DNA from: an uncultured Paracoccaceae bacterium
Lineage (GTDB): Bacteria > Pseudomonadota > Alphaproteobacteria > Rhodobacterales > Rhodobacteraceae
Reading direction: 5' to 3'
Assembly: GCA_951812615.1 (NCBI GenBank)
Contig: CATOSU010000001.1
Location: 124,001 to 188,000 of the forward strand
Length of the DNA stretch: 64,000 nucleotides
Shown in pieces: positions 9,069-16,225 of this stretch. Under the pieces are notes generated by a model, which was not told where the DNA came from, searched no databases, and saw nothing but the letters and a program-made list of their open reading frames with translations. The position numbers and the translations under genes were made by a program. Each line of letters opens with the position of its first letter. Position 1 is the stretch's first letter.

Positions 9069-9911
9069 TCAACTGAGCATTCGAAAACGTTCTATGATGA
9101 CGTCGAGGGTCTTTTCCGGCTGGCATTTCCACCAGTTGTTCTCCGAAAAAACCTCGACCTCGCACAGGCCAGTGTAGCCGGCGGCTTCTACAGCCGACCG
9201 GATGGATTTCAGATCGGCCACACCATCGCCCATCATGCCGCGGTCGAGCAGCATGTCGGTGGTGTTTTCGAGCCAGTCACAAAGGTGATAGCCAAGGATC
9301 TTGCCCCGGGCCGCCATCAGGCTTTCGGGAAGTGTCGTGTCCCACCAGACGTGATAGACATCAACGGCGATGCCGACATTGTCGGCCCCTACCATCTCAC
9401 AGACATTCAATGCGTCGCGCACGGTGAATATGCAGGTCCGGTCGCCGCCGAACATTGGGTTCAGGGGTTCAAGGGCGAGGTTCACACGCCGGTCGGCGGC
9501 GTATCCCGCATGGGCCGCCACCCGTTCGGCCAGACGCTTCTGACTTTCCAACATGCCCTTTGTTCCGGGTTCTGTGCCCCCGGTCACGATGGTCAATACG
9601 CCGGTTCCCAGACCGGCGGCTGTGTCGATGCTGGCCTTGATCTCATCGTCCGTTCCGGCGTCGGCCCCGGTGAGGTAGGGGGTGCGGCACAGCCCCGCGA
9701 CCTGCATGCCCGTCGCCCGGACCCTTTCACCGATCTCGACCGCTCGCGCACCAATCTCGCGCTGCCAGAAAGTGATGCCGCCATAACCACGCGCGGCACA
9801 GGCGTCGATCACCTGCTCGGGCGACCAGCCGGCACCGTATCCGTCGAGGTTGTGGCCCAGCGTGGCGGTGTTGAGCGCCAATGCTGAGTGGTCGGTGGAA
9901 AAGTCCCGCAT
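9069..9911 (-). CDS. Sugar phosphate isomerase/epimerase-like TIM-barrel protein
   Basis: 280 residues of the xylose-isomerase-like / AP-endonuclease-2 barrel superfamily. Barrel landmarks include LNTATLGHN at the N-terminus, LTIVTGG, NLALEPLNP, GIAVDVYHVWWD and LCEVEVFSENNWW. The Glu, Asp, His and Glu in these blocks are where family members bind a divalent metal. Family activities include isomerisation, epimerisation and dehydration of sugar or cyclitol intermediates, so the exact reaction is open. The start ATG overlaps the stop of the upstream gene by one base (TGATG), so translation is coupled. Last gene of a five-gene operon that begins with the acyl-CoA dehydrogenase. Confidence 0.82.
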   Translation of the reverse strand: MRDFSTDHSALALNTATLGHNLDGYGAGWSPEQVIDACAARGYGGITFWQREIGARAVEIGERVRATGMQVAGLCRTPYLTGADAGTDDEIKASIDTAAGLGTGVLTIVTGGTEPGTKGMLESQKRLAERVAAHAGYAADRRVNLALEPLNPMFGGDRTCIFTVRDALNVCEMVGADNVGIAVDVYHVWWDTTLPESLMAARGKILGYHLCDWLENTTDMLLDRGMMGDGVADLKSIRSAVEAAGYTGLCEVEVFSENNWWKCQPEKTLDVIIERFRMLS

Positions 9912-11062
9912 CAGGCGACACCGTAGAGGGCCAGCATCCTGCGCAAGCGTGCGACGGCCAAGTCCGGGTCGCGCAACAGGCCGCATTTATCGGCCATGCG
10001 AAAGATCTGCACAAAATCCGGCAGGGGCCGCGCCGCCTGTGCGCCATTGAGCATGATGAAATGGTCCTGGAACCCATTGAGCCAGGCCAGAAACACCACC
10101 CCGGTTTTGTAGTATTGTGTTGGCGCGCGGAAGATTTGGCGCGCCAGTGGCACGGTTGGGTCGAGCGTGGCGCGAAAACCGGTCCTGTCTCCTGCGCCCA
10201 GTTGGTTCACAGCATGAGCCGCCGCCGGGGCCAACGGATCGAAGATCCCCAGCAGAGCATGGGAATATCCCTGATCGTCGCCCGCGATCAGTTCGGGATA
10301 ATTGAAATCATCACCGGTATACATGCGCACGCCCTCGGGCAGGCGGCGGCGCATCTCGATTTCCTTGTTCTTGTCCAGAAGAGAAATCTTGATCCCGTCA
10401 ACCTTGGCCGCGTTCTCTTCAATGATCGCAAGGCAGGTTTGCATCGCTTCCTCATAACGCGATGCGCCCCAATAGCCCGCAAGCTGCGGATAGAACATCT
10501 CACCCAACCAGTGCAGGATCACGGGGTGGTCGCAGGCCTCCAGAACTTCGCCGTAAACCTTGACATAGTCGTCCGCAGATTTCGCCACGCGCGCCAGTGC
10601 CCGGCTGGCCATCAGAATCACCCTTGCGTCGAGCTTTTGCACCGCGTCCAGTTGCTCGAAATAGGCGCGGCGCACGTCGTCAAGGCTGCGTGCCTCGGCC
10701 GGGTCGAGGTGATCGGTCCCGACCCCGTTGGCCACCAGCGCCTCGGGCAATTCCGAGCGGGTGCGCCGGATCAGCTCCAGCGCGCCCGGCCAATCGAGCC
10801 CCATGCCGCGTTGGGCGGTATCCATAGCCTCGGCTATTCCCAGACCCAGCCCCGCCAAGTGGCGGCGGAACGTCATCGTGGCCTCCCAGTCCACCGAGGC
10901 GGGTCCGCCAGGATCAGCCGCAGAGAACGGATCAGCGACCACATGCGTAGCGGAATAGACGATCCTCGCCGGATCCGGCCCCATGGGCACGGCCGGGATC
11001 GGTGTGCCGCTAATCGTGTAGTCGGAGAAGTGGCCGTTCGTGTCGGGAAGTGCGATTTTCAT
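9911..11062 (-). CDS. DUF993 family protein (dihydrodipicolinate synthase-like)
   Basis: 383 residues matching DUF993, a family with a presumed aldolase-type TIM barrel related to dihydrodipicolinate synthase. Recognisable segments are MKIALPD at the start, HLAGLGLGIAEAMDTAQRGMG, VILHWLGEMFYPQLAGYWG, DGIKISLLDK (the lysine is in the position expected for a Schiff base), and MYTGDDFNYPELI. The start at 11062 is chosen because TGAGG, which is also the stop of the preceding SDR gene, lies six bases upstream. No reaction has been assigned to the family as far as I know; an aldol or retro-aldol step is inference. Confidence 0.82.
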   Translation of the reverse strand: MKIALPDTNGHFSDYTISGTPIPAVPMGPDPARIVYSATHVVADPFSAADPGGPASVDWEATMTFRRHLAGLGLGIAEAMDTAQRGMGLDWPGALELIRRTRSELPEALVANGVGTDHLDPAEARSLDDVRRAYFEQLDAVQKLDARVILMASRALARVAKSADDYVKVYGEVLEACDHPVILHWLGEMFYPQLAGYWGASRYEEAMQTCLAIIEENAAKVDGIKISLLDKNKEIEMRRRLPEGVRMYTGDDFNYPELIAGDDQGYSHALLGIFDPLAPAAAHAVNQLGAGDRTGFRATLDPTVPLARQIFRAPTQYYKTGVVFLAWLNGFQDHFIMLNGAQAARPLPDFVQIFRMADKCGLLRDPDLAVARLRRMLALYGVA

Positions 11063-11070
11063 GGGCATCC

Positions 11071-11838
11071 TCAAAAACGCGGGATCAACAGCCCGCCATC
11101 GGCGGAAATGACCTGCCCTGTCGTATAGGGCAACTTGCCCGAGGCGAGCGCGGCGATGATCCGACCCATGTCCTCGGGTTGGCCGACGCGGGGCAGTACA
11201 GTCAGCCCGTCCTTGGCCCGGTTCTCATATTGCTCGATCACCGGGGCGGTCATATCGGTGGCAATAAGACCCGGCTGCACGTCATAGACATGAATACCCT
11301 CTTCCCCCAGCCGCACGGCAAAGGTCTTGGACACCATGGCCGCGGCGGCCTTCGACGCCGCATATTCCGCGCGCGGCACCGCCACAGCTACCGCGTTGGA
11401 CGAAGTGACATTTACGATGGAATGAAACAGAGCGCCGGGGCGTTCGCGGGCGATCAGCCGTTTGGCGAAGGACTGGGACAGAAAGAACATCGCCTTGGTG
11501 TTGACCGCAAGGCAGCGGTCCCAGCTGGCCTCGCTCACTTCAAGCAGATCGCCACGTTGCAGCACCCCGACGCCCGCATTGTTCACCAACGTGGTCAGCG
11601 GACCAAGCTTGTCCTCGATCCGTTGAAGCCAAACATCATGGCAGGCGATGTCGGTCACATCGAAAGGCGCGGACATATCCGACCCACCCGCCTTGCCGAC
11701 GGTTTCGACAGCCGCCGACAGTTCGTCGTCATCGAAAGGCCCGTTCACCGCCACCGCGAACCCTTCGCGTGCCAGTTCCACCGCCGCTGCCAGCCCGATG
11801 CCGCGGGACGAACCTGTGACAAGCGCGACGGGCCTCAT
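11071..11838 (-). CDS. Short-chain dehydrogenase/reductase (3-ketoacyl reductase type)
   Basis: 255 residues of classical SDR. Cofactor motif TGSSRGIG at residues 8-15, NNAG near 90, catalytic Ser in VNVTSSN and YAASK (Tyr and Lys) near 160, ending in a FabG-like GQVISADGG. NGPF after beta-2 rather than an acidic residue suggests NADP(H) could be used. It overlaps the acyl-CoA dehydrogenase by four bases (ATGA) and its stop forms the ribosome-binding site of the DUF993 gene. In this operon it could oxidise a hydroxyacyl-CoA or a sugar-derived alcohol. Confidence 0.88.
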   Translation of the reverse strand: MRPVALVTGSSRGIGLAAAVELAREGFAVAVNGPFDDDELSAAVETVGKAGGSDMSAPFDVTDIACHDVWLQRIEDKLGPLTTLVNNAGVGVLQRGDLLEVSEASWDRCLAVNTKAMFFLSQSFAKRLIARERPGALFHSIVNVTSSNAVAVAVPRAEYAASKAAAAMVSKTFAVRLGEEGIHVYDVQPGLIATDMTAPVIEQYENRAKDGLTVLPRVGQPEDMGRIIAALASGKLPYTTGQVISADGGLLIPRF

Positions 11839-12980
11839 GCCTGGGCTCCGTTCTTGAGCAGTTCGCGCGCGATGATCATGCGCTGGATCTGGTTGGTGCC
11901 TTCATAGATCTGGGTGATCTTGGCGTCGCGATAGAGCCGCTCTACCTCGAAGCCGCGAATATAGCCCGAACCACCAAAGACCTGCACCGCGTCCGCGCTG
12001 CGCGCCACGGCCATGTCGCCGGCGAAACACTTGGCCATGGAACACGCCCTTGTTGCATCCTCGCCGGCGTCGATTTTCATCGCCGCAGACCGCACCAGCA
12101 GACGCGACGCCTCGATATCCTTGGCCATGTCCGCGAGCAGCCATTGCACGCCCTGAAATTCGGCAATCGGCTGTTTGAACTGCTTGCGCTCCTGCGCGTA
12201 TTCCAACGCCGCTTCCAGACCCGCCTGACCAATCCCCACGGCCAGCGAGGCGATACCGACGCGACCTTTGTCGAGAACACTCATCATCATGTGAAAGCCG
12301 CGGCCTTCTTCGCCCAGTAGCGCATCGCTGGGTAGGCGCACATTGTCAAATGTCAGCGCACCGACCTGGCTGGCGCGTTGGCCCATTTTGTGTTCCTTGG
12401 GGCCTTTGGAAACGCCGTTGGAATGCAGATCGACGATGAAGATTGACATGCCACGATGGCCCGCGGCCTTGTCAGTGCGCGCCAGCACGAAGGCCAGATC
12501 GGCCACCGGCGCGTTGTGGATCCAGATCTTTTCGCCATTCAGCCGCCAGCCATCGCCATCGCGCACGGCCTCGGTGCGGATGCCGGATACATCTGTGCCC
12601 GCCTCAGGCTCAGTAATGCAATAAGCCACCAGCGTTTTCGCGGCCATTACGTTGGCGAGGAAATTCGCCCGCTGTCCGTCAGTGCCGTGGCGCACCAGAA
12701 GGGTCGAAATCAGCTCGATCAGCCCGCATTGATCGGCCACCGAGGCATAGCCGCGTGACAACTCTTCCATCACCAGCGCATAGGTCAGCGTATCAAAGCC
12801 TGGGCCACCCATCTCCTCAGGCACGCCAATACCGAACAGGCCCAGCTCGCCCATTTGCCGATAGAGATCGTGGGGGAAGCGTTCGTCGCGATCCAGTTCC
12901 TCGGCCAGGGGACGGATGGCGTCATTGGCGAACTGTCGCGCCATGTCACGCACCTGGGTTTGAGTGTCATTCAAGAGCAT
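11835..12980 (-). CDS. Acyl-CoA dehydrogenase
   Basis: 381 residues of the FAD-dependent acyl-CoA dehydrogenase family. It carries both family signatures: CITEPEAGTDVSGIRT (substrate and flavin contacts) and QVFGGSGYIRGFEVERLYRD near the C-terminus. The catalytic base is the Glu in IYEGTNQIQ. It should introduce a 2,3-double bond into an acyl-CoA, passing electrons to ETF. First gene of the leftward operon 12980-9069. A 16-bp operator copy (12994-13009) begins only 13 bases upstream of the ATG, and no ribosome-binding site is visible there, so the message may have a very short leader. Confidence 0.93.
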   Translation of the reverse strand: MLLNDTQTQVRDMARQFANDAIRPLAEELDRDERFPHDLYRQMGELGLFGIGVPEEMGGPGFDTLTYALVMEELSRGYASVADQCGLIELISTLLVRHGTDGQRANFLANVMAAKTLVAYCITEPEAGTDVSGIRTEAVRDGDGWRLNGEKIWIHNAPVADLAFVLARTDKAAGHRGMSIFIVDLHSNGVSKGPKEHKMGQRASQVGALTFDNVRLPSDALLGEEGRGFHMMMSVLDKGRVGIASLAVGIGQAGLEAALEYAQERKQFKQPIAEFQGVQWLLADMAKDIEASRLLVRSAAMKIDAGEDATRACSMAKCFAGDMAVARSADAVQVFGGSGYIRGFEVERLYRDAKITQIYEGTNQIQRMIIARELLKNGAQA

Positions 12981-12993
12981 GTGAGAATCCGAT

Positions 12994-13009
12994 GTAACCA
13001 GTTAGTTAC
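12994..13009. promoter_or_regulatory. Operator copy 1 (GTAAC-N6-GTTAC)
   Basis: GTAACCAGTTAGTTAC, an imperfect palindrome directly upstream of the acyl-CoA dehydrogenase gene. It shares its outer arms and part of its core with copies at 13505, 17835 and 31199. Proposed binding site for the TetR-family protein encoded at 31297. Confidence 0.72.
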
Positions 13010-13033
13010 TTTTAAGGAAGCACGCCGGGGCCG

Positions 13034-13468
13034 TCAAGCTTCTGCACTCAGCCCCATTTCCGATAATGCGGCGCTTGCACAGGCGATATCCTCGTGGTCC
13101 TGTGCGCCGGACACCCCGATCCCTCCGATGCATTGACCATCTTTGAAGATCGGCAAACCACCGGCCCAGGTGATGATCCGTTCGCGCGTGCCGACGCCCA
13201 GCGACAGGGTGGGTTTCGAGGCCATGCGTTCCCCAAAAGCTTGGGACGCTTTGCGCAGGGTGGCCGCTGTATAGGCCTTGTCGATGGCAAAAGTGATGGC
13301 CGGATCAATCACCGCGTCGGTGCGCCAGAAAGCCACCAAGTGGCCGCGCGGGTCCACAACCGCCGCCGTCACCTCCCACCCGTTTTCTCGTGCATGGGCG
13401 ACCGCACCCCGCACCAGGTCCAGTGCGGCCCCGGCCGAAATCTCTGTTCGCGTCACACATATGGTCAT
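13034..13468 (-). CDS. GlcG/HbpS family protein
   Basis: 144 residues of the GlcG/HbpS (DUF336, PduO C-terminal-like) fold. The family hallmark regions are AAVVDPRGHLVAFWRTD, AIDKAYTAATLR and the glycine-rich GGLPIFKDGQCIGGIGVSG. Known relatives bind heme or cobalamin-like ligands or accompany glycolate-type catabolic genes; no enzymatic role is proven here. The start is set by a GGGGGA block just upstream. It lies between two operator copies, one upstream (13505) and one downstream before the acyl-CoA dehydrogenase, so it should be part of the same regulon. Confidence 0.85.
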   Translation of the reverse strand: MTICVTRTEISAGAALDLVRGAVAHARENGWEVTAAVVDPRGHLVAFWRTDAVIDPAITFAIDKAYTAATLRKASQAFGERMASKPTLSLGVGTRERIITWAGGLPIFKDGQCIGGIGVSGAQDHEDIACASAALSEMGLSAEA

Positions 13469-13504
13469 GCTTTCCCCCTTGTCCGGCCCCACACAGGCGC
13501 TATA

Positions 13505-13520
13505 GTAACCATATAGTTAC
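13505..13520. promoter_or_regulatory. Operator copy 2 (GTAAC-N6-GTTAC)
   Basis: GTAACCATATAGTTAC lies between the divergent GlcG-like gene (start 13468) and aldo/keto reductase gene (start 13536). This is the most symmetric copy, with 14 of 16 positions matching its own reverse complement. It ends 15 bases before the rightward ATG, so a bound repressor would block both directions. Confidence 0.75.
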
Positions 13521-13535
13521 TTAATGGAGTGCGCC

Positions 13536-14552
13536 ATGCAACCCTCTGACAAAGTGAAATTCGGGCGCGTTGATCTTGAAGTCACCGCTTTCGGGTTCGG
13601 CACCGCGCCGGTTGGCAATATCTTCCGCGAGATCGACGAGGCGACCTCGGACGCGATGTTCCAGCGCGCTTGGGAGGCGGGCGTGCGCTACTACGACACC
13701 GCACCGATGTATGGCCATGGCCTCAGCGAACTGCGCACCGGCCATTCGCTGCGCTGGAAGCAGCGCGACGATTATGTGTTGTCGTCCAAGGTCGGCCGCG
13801 TGCTGCGCCCGGCCCCGAAAGACAGCATCGACTATGCGCCCTGGGTCAATGCGGGTCGCTTCGCGAGCGAGTTCGATTATTCCTATGACGGCACCATGCG
13901 CAGTTTCGAAGACAGCCTGCAGCGCATGGGGCTGGAACGCATGGACATTGCCTTCATCCACGATATCGACCGGTTCACCCGGGGAGCGGATCAACCGGCG
14001 GTGTTCGAAGAGGCGATGGATGGCTGCTGGCGGGCGCTCCGCGATCTGCGTGATCAGGGCGTGGTCAAGGCCATCGGGGTTGGCGTCAACGAATGGGAGG
14101 TCTGCCAGGCCGCACTGGAACGGCGTGACTTTGACTGTTTCCTGCTGGCCGGGCGTTACACCCTGCTTGAACAGGCGGCGCTCGATACCTTCCTGCCGCT
14201 ATGTGAAAACCGAGGCGCGGCTGTGGTGGTGGGCGGCGGTTTCAACTCCGGCATCCTGGCCACCGGGGCCATTGAAGGGGCGAAGTACAATTACGCACCC
14301 GCACCGGCCGAGATCATGGAAAAGGTCACCAGGATCGACGCGGTTTGCGCCGAGCATGACGTGCCCCTGCCCGCCGCCGCGCTGCAATTCGTGGTGGCAC
14401 ACCCGGCGGTTCCTTCCTTCATCGCCGGCACGCGCACCGTTGCGCAGCTTGAGAAAAACCTCGAGTGGTTCTCGCACCCGATCCCCGCAGAGTTCTGGGC
14501 CGATCTCAAGGCGAAGGGGCTGTTGCGTGAGGACGCCCCGGTGCCGAACTGA
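13536..14552 (+). CDS. Aldo/keto reductase (aldose / pyridoxal 4-dehydrogenase-like)
   Basis: 338 residues. AKR catalytic tetrad positions are visible: Asp and Tyr in YYDTAPMYGHGLSE, Lys in VLSSKVGR and His in DIAFIHDIDRF. The sequence style (FGFGTAPVGN at the start, GRYTLLEQ, GGGFNSGIL in the middle) resembles the group holding D-threo-aldose 1-dehydrogenase, L-fucose dehydrogenase and pyridoxal 4-dehydrogenase, which oxidise a lactol to a lactone. The start 13536 has GGAG six bases upstream. The MaoC gene follows after two bases, giving a two-gene unit under operator copy 2. Confidence 0.88.
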   Translation: MQPSDKVKFGRVDLEVTAFGFGTAPVGNIFREIDEATSDAMFQRAWEAGVRYYDTAPMYGHGLSELRTGHSLRWKQRDDYVLSSKVGRVLRPAPKDSIDYAPWVNAGRFASEFDYSYDGTMRSFEDSLQRMGLERMDIAFIHDIDRFTRGADQPAVFEEAMDGCWRALRDLRDQGVVKAIGVGVNEWEVCQAALERRDFDCFLLAGRYTLLEQAALDTFLPLCENRGAAVVVGGGFNSGILATGAIEGAKYNYAPAPAEIMEKVTRIDAVCAEHDVPLPAAALQFVVAHPAVPSFIAGTRTVAQLEKNLEWFSHPIPAEFWADLKAKGLLREDAPVPN

Positions 14553-14554
14553 TC

Positions 14555-15004
14555 ATGCGCATTCTTCCCCCCGGGTTCTTTGGATTTGACGATGTGAGAA
14601 CAGGCGACGTGATCGAAACCGAGGCGGCCCGGATTTCCGCCGATCTCATCGACAGTTTCGCAGCCTTGTCCGGCGATCACTTCGAAATTCACATGAGCCA
14701 ATCGAGCGCATTGGCGCATGGGTTCCCCGATCGGGTGGCGCACGGGCTTCTGGTTCTGTCCATCATCGACGGGCTCAAGAATACTGCCAGTGCGCAGTTC
14801 AAGGCGATCGCCTCGCTGGGCTGGAGCTGGAGCTTTTGTGCCCCGGTCCTTGCCGGTGACACGGTCGGCGCACGGATCACGATATTGGACAAGCGTGAGA
14901 CGAAAAAGCGCGATCGCGGCATCCTGACCCTTGGGTTCAAAGTCACAAACCAGCGCGGCGAGCTGGTGCAGGACGGCCAAAACAAGCTGATGGTCTATCG
15001 CTGA
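14555..15004 (+). CDS. MaoC-like hydratase/dehydratase
   Basis: 149 residues, a single hot-dog domain. The R-hydratase signature is present as SGDHFEIHMSQSSA (Asp and His of the hydratase motif) followed by AHGLLVLSIIDGL. Such enzymes hydrate enoyl-CoA esters or dehydrate beta-hydroxyacyl-CoAs. Only two bases separate it from the aldo/keto reductase, so they share a transcript. It provides a second hydratase in addition to the crotonase-fold enzyme at 15440, perhaps for the opposite stereochemistry or a different chain. Confidence 0.88.
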   Translation: MRILPPGFFGFDDVRTGDVIETEAARISADLIDSFAALSGDHFEIHMSQSSALAHGFPDRVAHGLLVLSIIDGLKNTASAQFKAIASLGWSWSFCAPVLAGDTVGARITILDKRETKKRDRGILTLGFKVTNQRGELVQDGQNKLMVYR

Positions 15005-15130
15005 TCGATCAGGTTGGCCCGAAAATCCTTGCCATTGGTGCCGGTCGGGCCGACCACGAACAGATCGCCCACGCGGCCGAATGCCGTTCAGGCATTGTTT
15101 CCGGCCACATGGGCGCGGGGCTCAGGCACG
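14995..15130 (-). pseudogene. Remnant of a glycerate 2-kinase (MOFRL) C-terminus
   Basis: On the minus strand one frame reads AHVAGNNA, a TGA stop, then TAFGRVGDLFVVGPTGTNGKDFRANLIDQR and a stop. GDLFVVGPTGTN-x-x-DFRA is the extreme C-terminus of MOFRL-type glycerate 2-kinases (GckA/TtuD), which end in GDLVVTGPTGTNVNDFRAILV-like sequence. The in-frame stop and the missing 380 or so upstream residues show a decayed gene end. It overlaps the MaoC stop by ten bases and abuts the Dabb gene. The match is recognised by eye and short, so confidence is moderate. Confidence 0.55.
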
Positions 15131-15131
15131 T

Positions 15132-15443
15132 TCATGGTTCTATGTCACACACGAATATCCCGGCTCGCCCATCTTCGGCCGCCGAGACCAGCCGGGAACC
15201 AAGCGCCCGGTGGCCCGCATCGGCAAGATAGGCGTCGCGCGCCGCTTCGTCGGCGAAATCGAACCAGAACATGTCGTCAAACCCCCGCACGACAGGCGCC
15301 TCAGGGCTCACATTTCGCCGGACCTGGAAATCAGAGATGCCGTCGAGCCGTTCTGAAAGCCCTCCCAGCTCCGCCAGCAACGCGGCCCTGTCCTCTGGTT
15401 CGACCTCCGGTCTGAACCGGACAAATACCATGTGTCGGATCAT
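15132..15443 (-). CDS. Dabb-family (stress-responsive alpha/beta barrel) protein
   Basis: 103 residues with the dimeric alpha/beta barrel pattern: MIRHMVFVRFRPEVEPEDRAALLAELGGL at the N-terminus, DFQVRRNVSPE and FDDMFWFDFADEAARDAYLADAGHRAL. Family members range from stress proteins of unknown function to small cyclases and monooxygenase-like enzymes. Its start overlaps the stop of the enoyl-CoA hydratase by four bases, making it the last gene of a three-gene CoA operon. A catalytic or ligand-binding role in the same pathway is likely but not shown. Confidence 0.82.
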   Translation of the reverse strand: MIRHMVFVRFRPEVEPEDRAALLAELGGLSERLDGISDFQVRRNVSPEAPVVRGFDDMFWFDFADEAARDAYLADAGHRALGSRLVSAAEDGRAGIFVCDIEP

Positions 15444-16225
15444 GTCTTGTCCCCCTTGCTGAAATCCGGCGTGCGCTTTTCGCGAAACGCCCGGGTGCCT
15501 TCTTCGAGATCCGGCGCGGCGAATGCGGCGGCACCCGCCAGCGCATCGAGGACACGTTCGCGCTCTTCGCCCTCAGCGGCGTTGACCATCATCTTGGCGA
15601 GTTCCGTGGCACGTGGAGCGCGCGCCGAGATCGCCGTCGCAAGGTCCTGCGCAGTTGCCAGGCCCTGACCCGTTTCGACCACCTTGTCGACAATGCCCAG
15701 TTTCAACGCATCCCCGGCCGAAAACACTTCGCCCATGACAACCATTCGCCGTACCGCCTGCGCCCCGAAGCGGCGCACCGCACGCTGGGTGCCGGACCAG
15801 CCGGGGATCACCCCCAAGCCGGTTTCTGGCTGGCCCAGTTTCACATGCGCCTCTGCGATCCGGTAATCGGCACAGGAAGCCAGCTCCAATCCGCCACCCA
15901 ATGCATGACCGTTCAGAACCGCGATGACCGGTAACCGCAGCCGTGCCAATGCGTCAAACGTATCATGCCCGTCGCGCAGCCAGCGGCGGCTGAATGTCTC
16001 GGCATCCAGATCGCTCCAGGCATCAATATCACCGCCCGCACAAAAGGCCTTGCCCGCACCCGAGAGGATCACTGCGCGCAAACCGTCTGCCCGCTCGATC
16101 TCTCTGCACACCTGATGAAGCGTGTCGACCATCGCCGCGTCGAGCGCGTTTGACCGCTCGGGCCGGTTCAGGCGTATCTGCGCAATCGGACCGTCTGCAT
16201 GCCAGGTGATCGCACCGGTGCTCAC
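15440..16225 (-). CDS. Enoyl-CoA hydratase/isomerase (crotonase family)
   Basis: 261 residues. The crotonase oxyanion-hole loops are GKAFCAGGDIDAW and NGHALGGGLELASCADYRIA. QPETGLGVIPGWSGTQR carries a glutamate where hydratases have a catalytic one. GGDID in place of GADL is common in alphaproteobacterial paralogues. Four-base overlaps join it to the CoA-transferase upstream and the Dabb gene downstream. It probably hydrates the product of the acyl-CoA dehydrogenase encoded in the neighbouring operon. Confidence 0.9.
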   Translation of the reverse strand: MSTGAITWHADGPIAQIRLNRPERSNALDAAMVDTLHQVCREIERADGLRAVILSGAGKAFCAGGDIDAWSDLDAETFSRRWLRDGHDTFDALARLRLPVIAVLNGHALGGGLELASCADYRIAEAHVKLGQPETGLGVIPGWSGTQRAVRRFGAQAVRRMVVMGEVFSAGDALKLGIVDKVVETGQGLATAQDLATAISARAPRATELAKMMVNAAEGEERERVLDALAGAAAFAAPDLEEGTRAFREKRTPDFSKGDKT

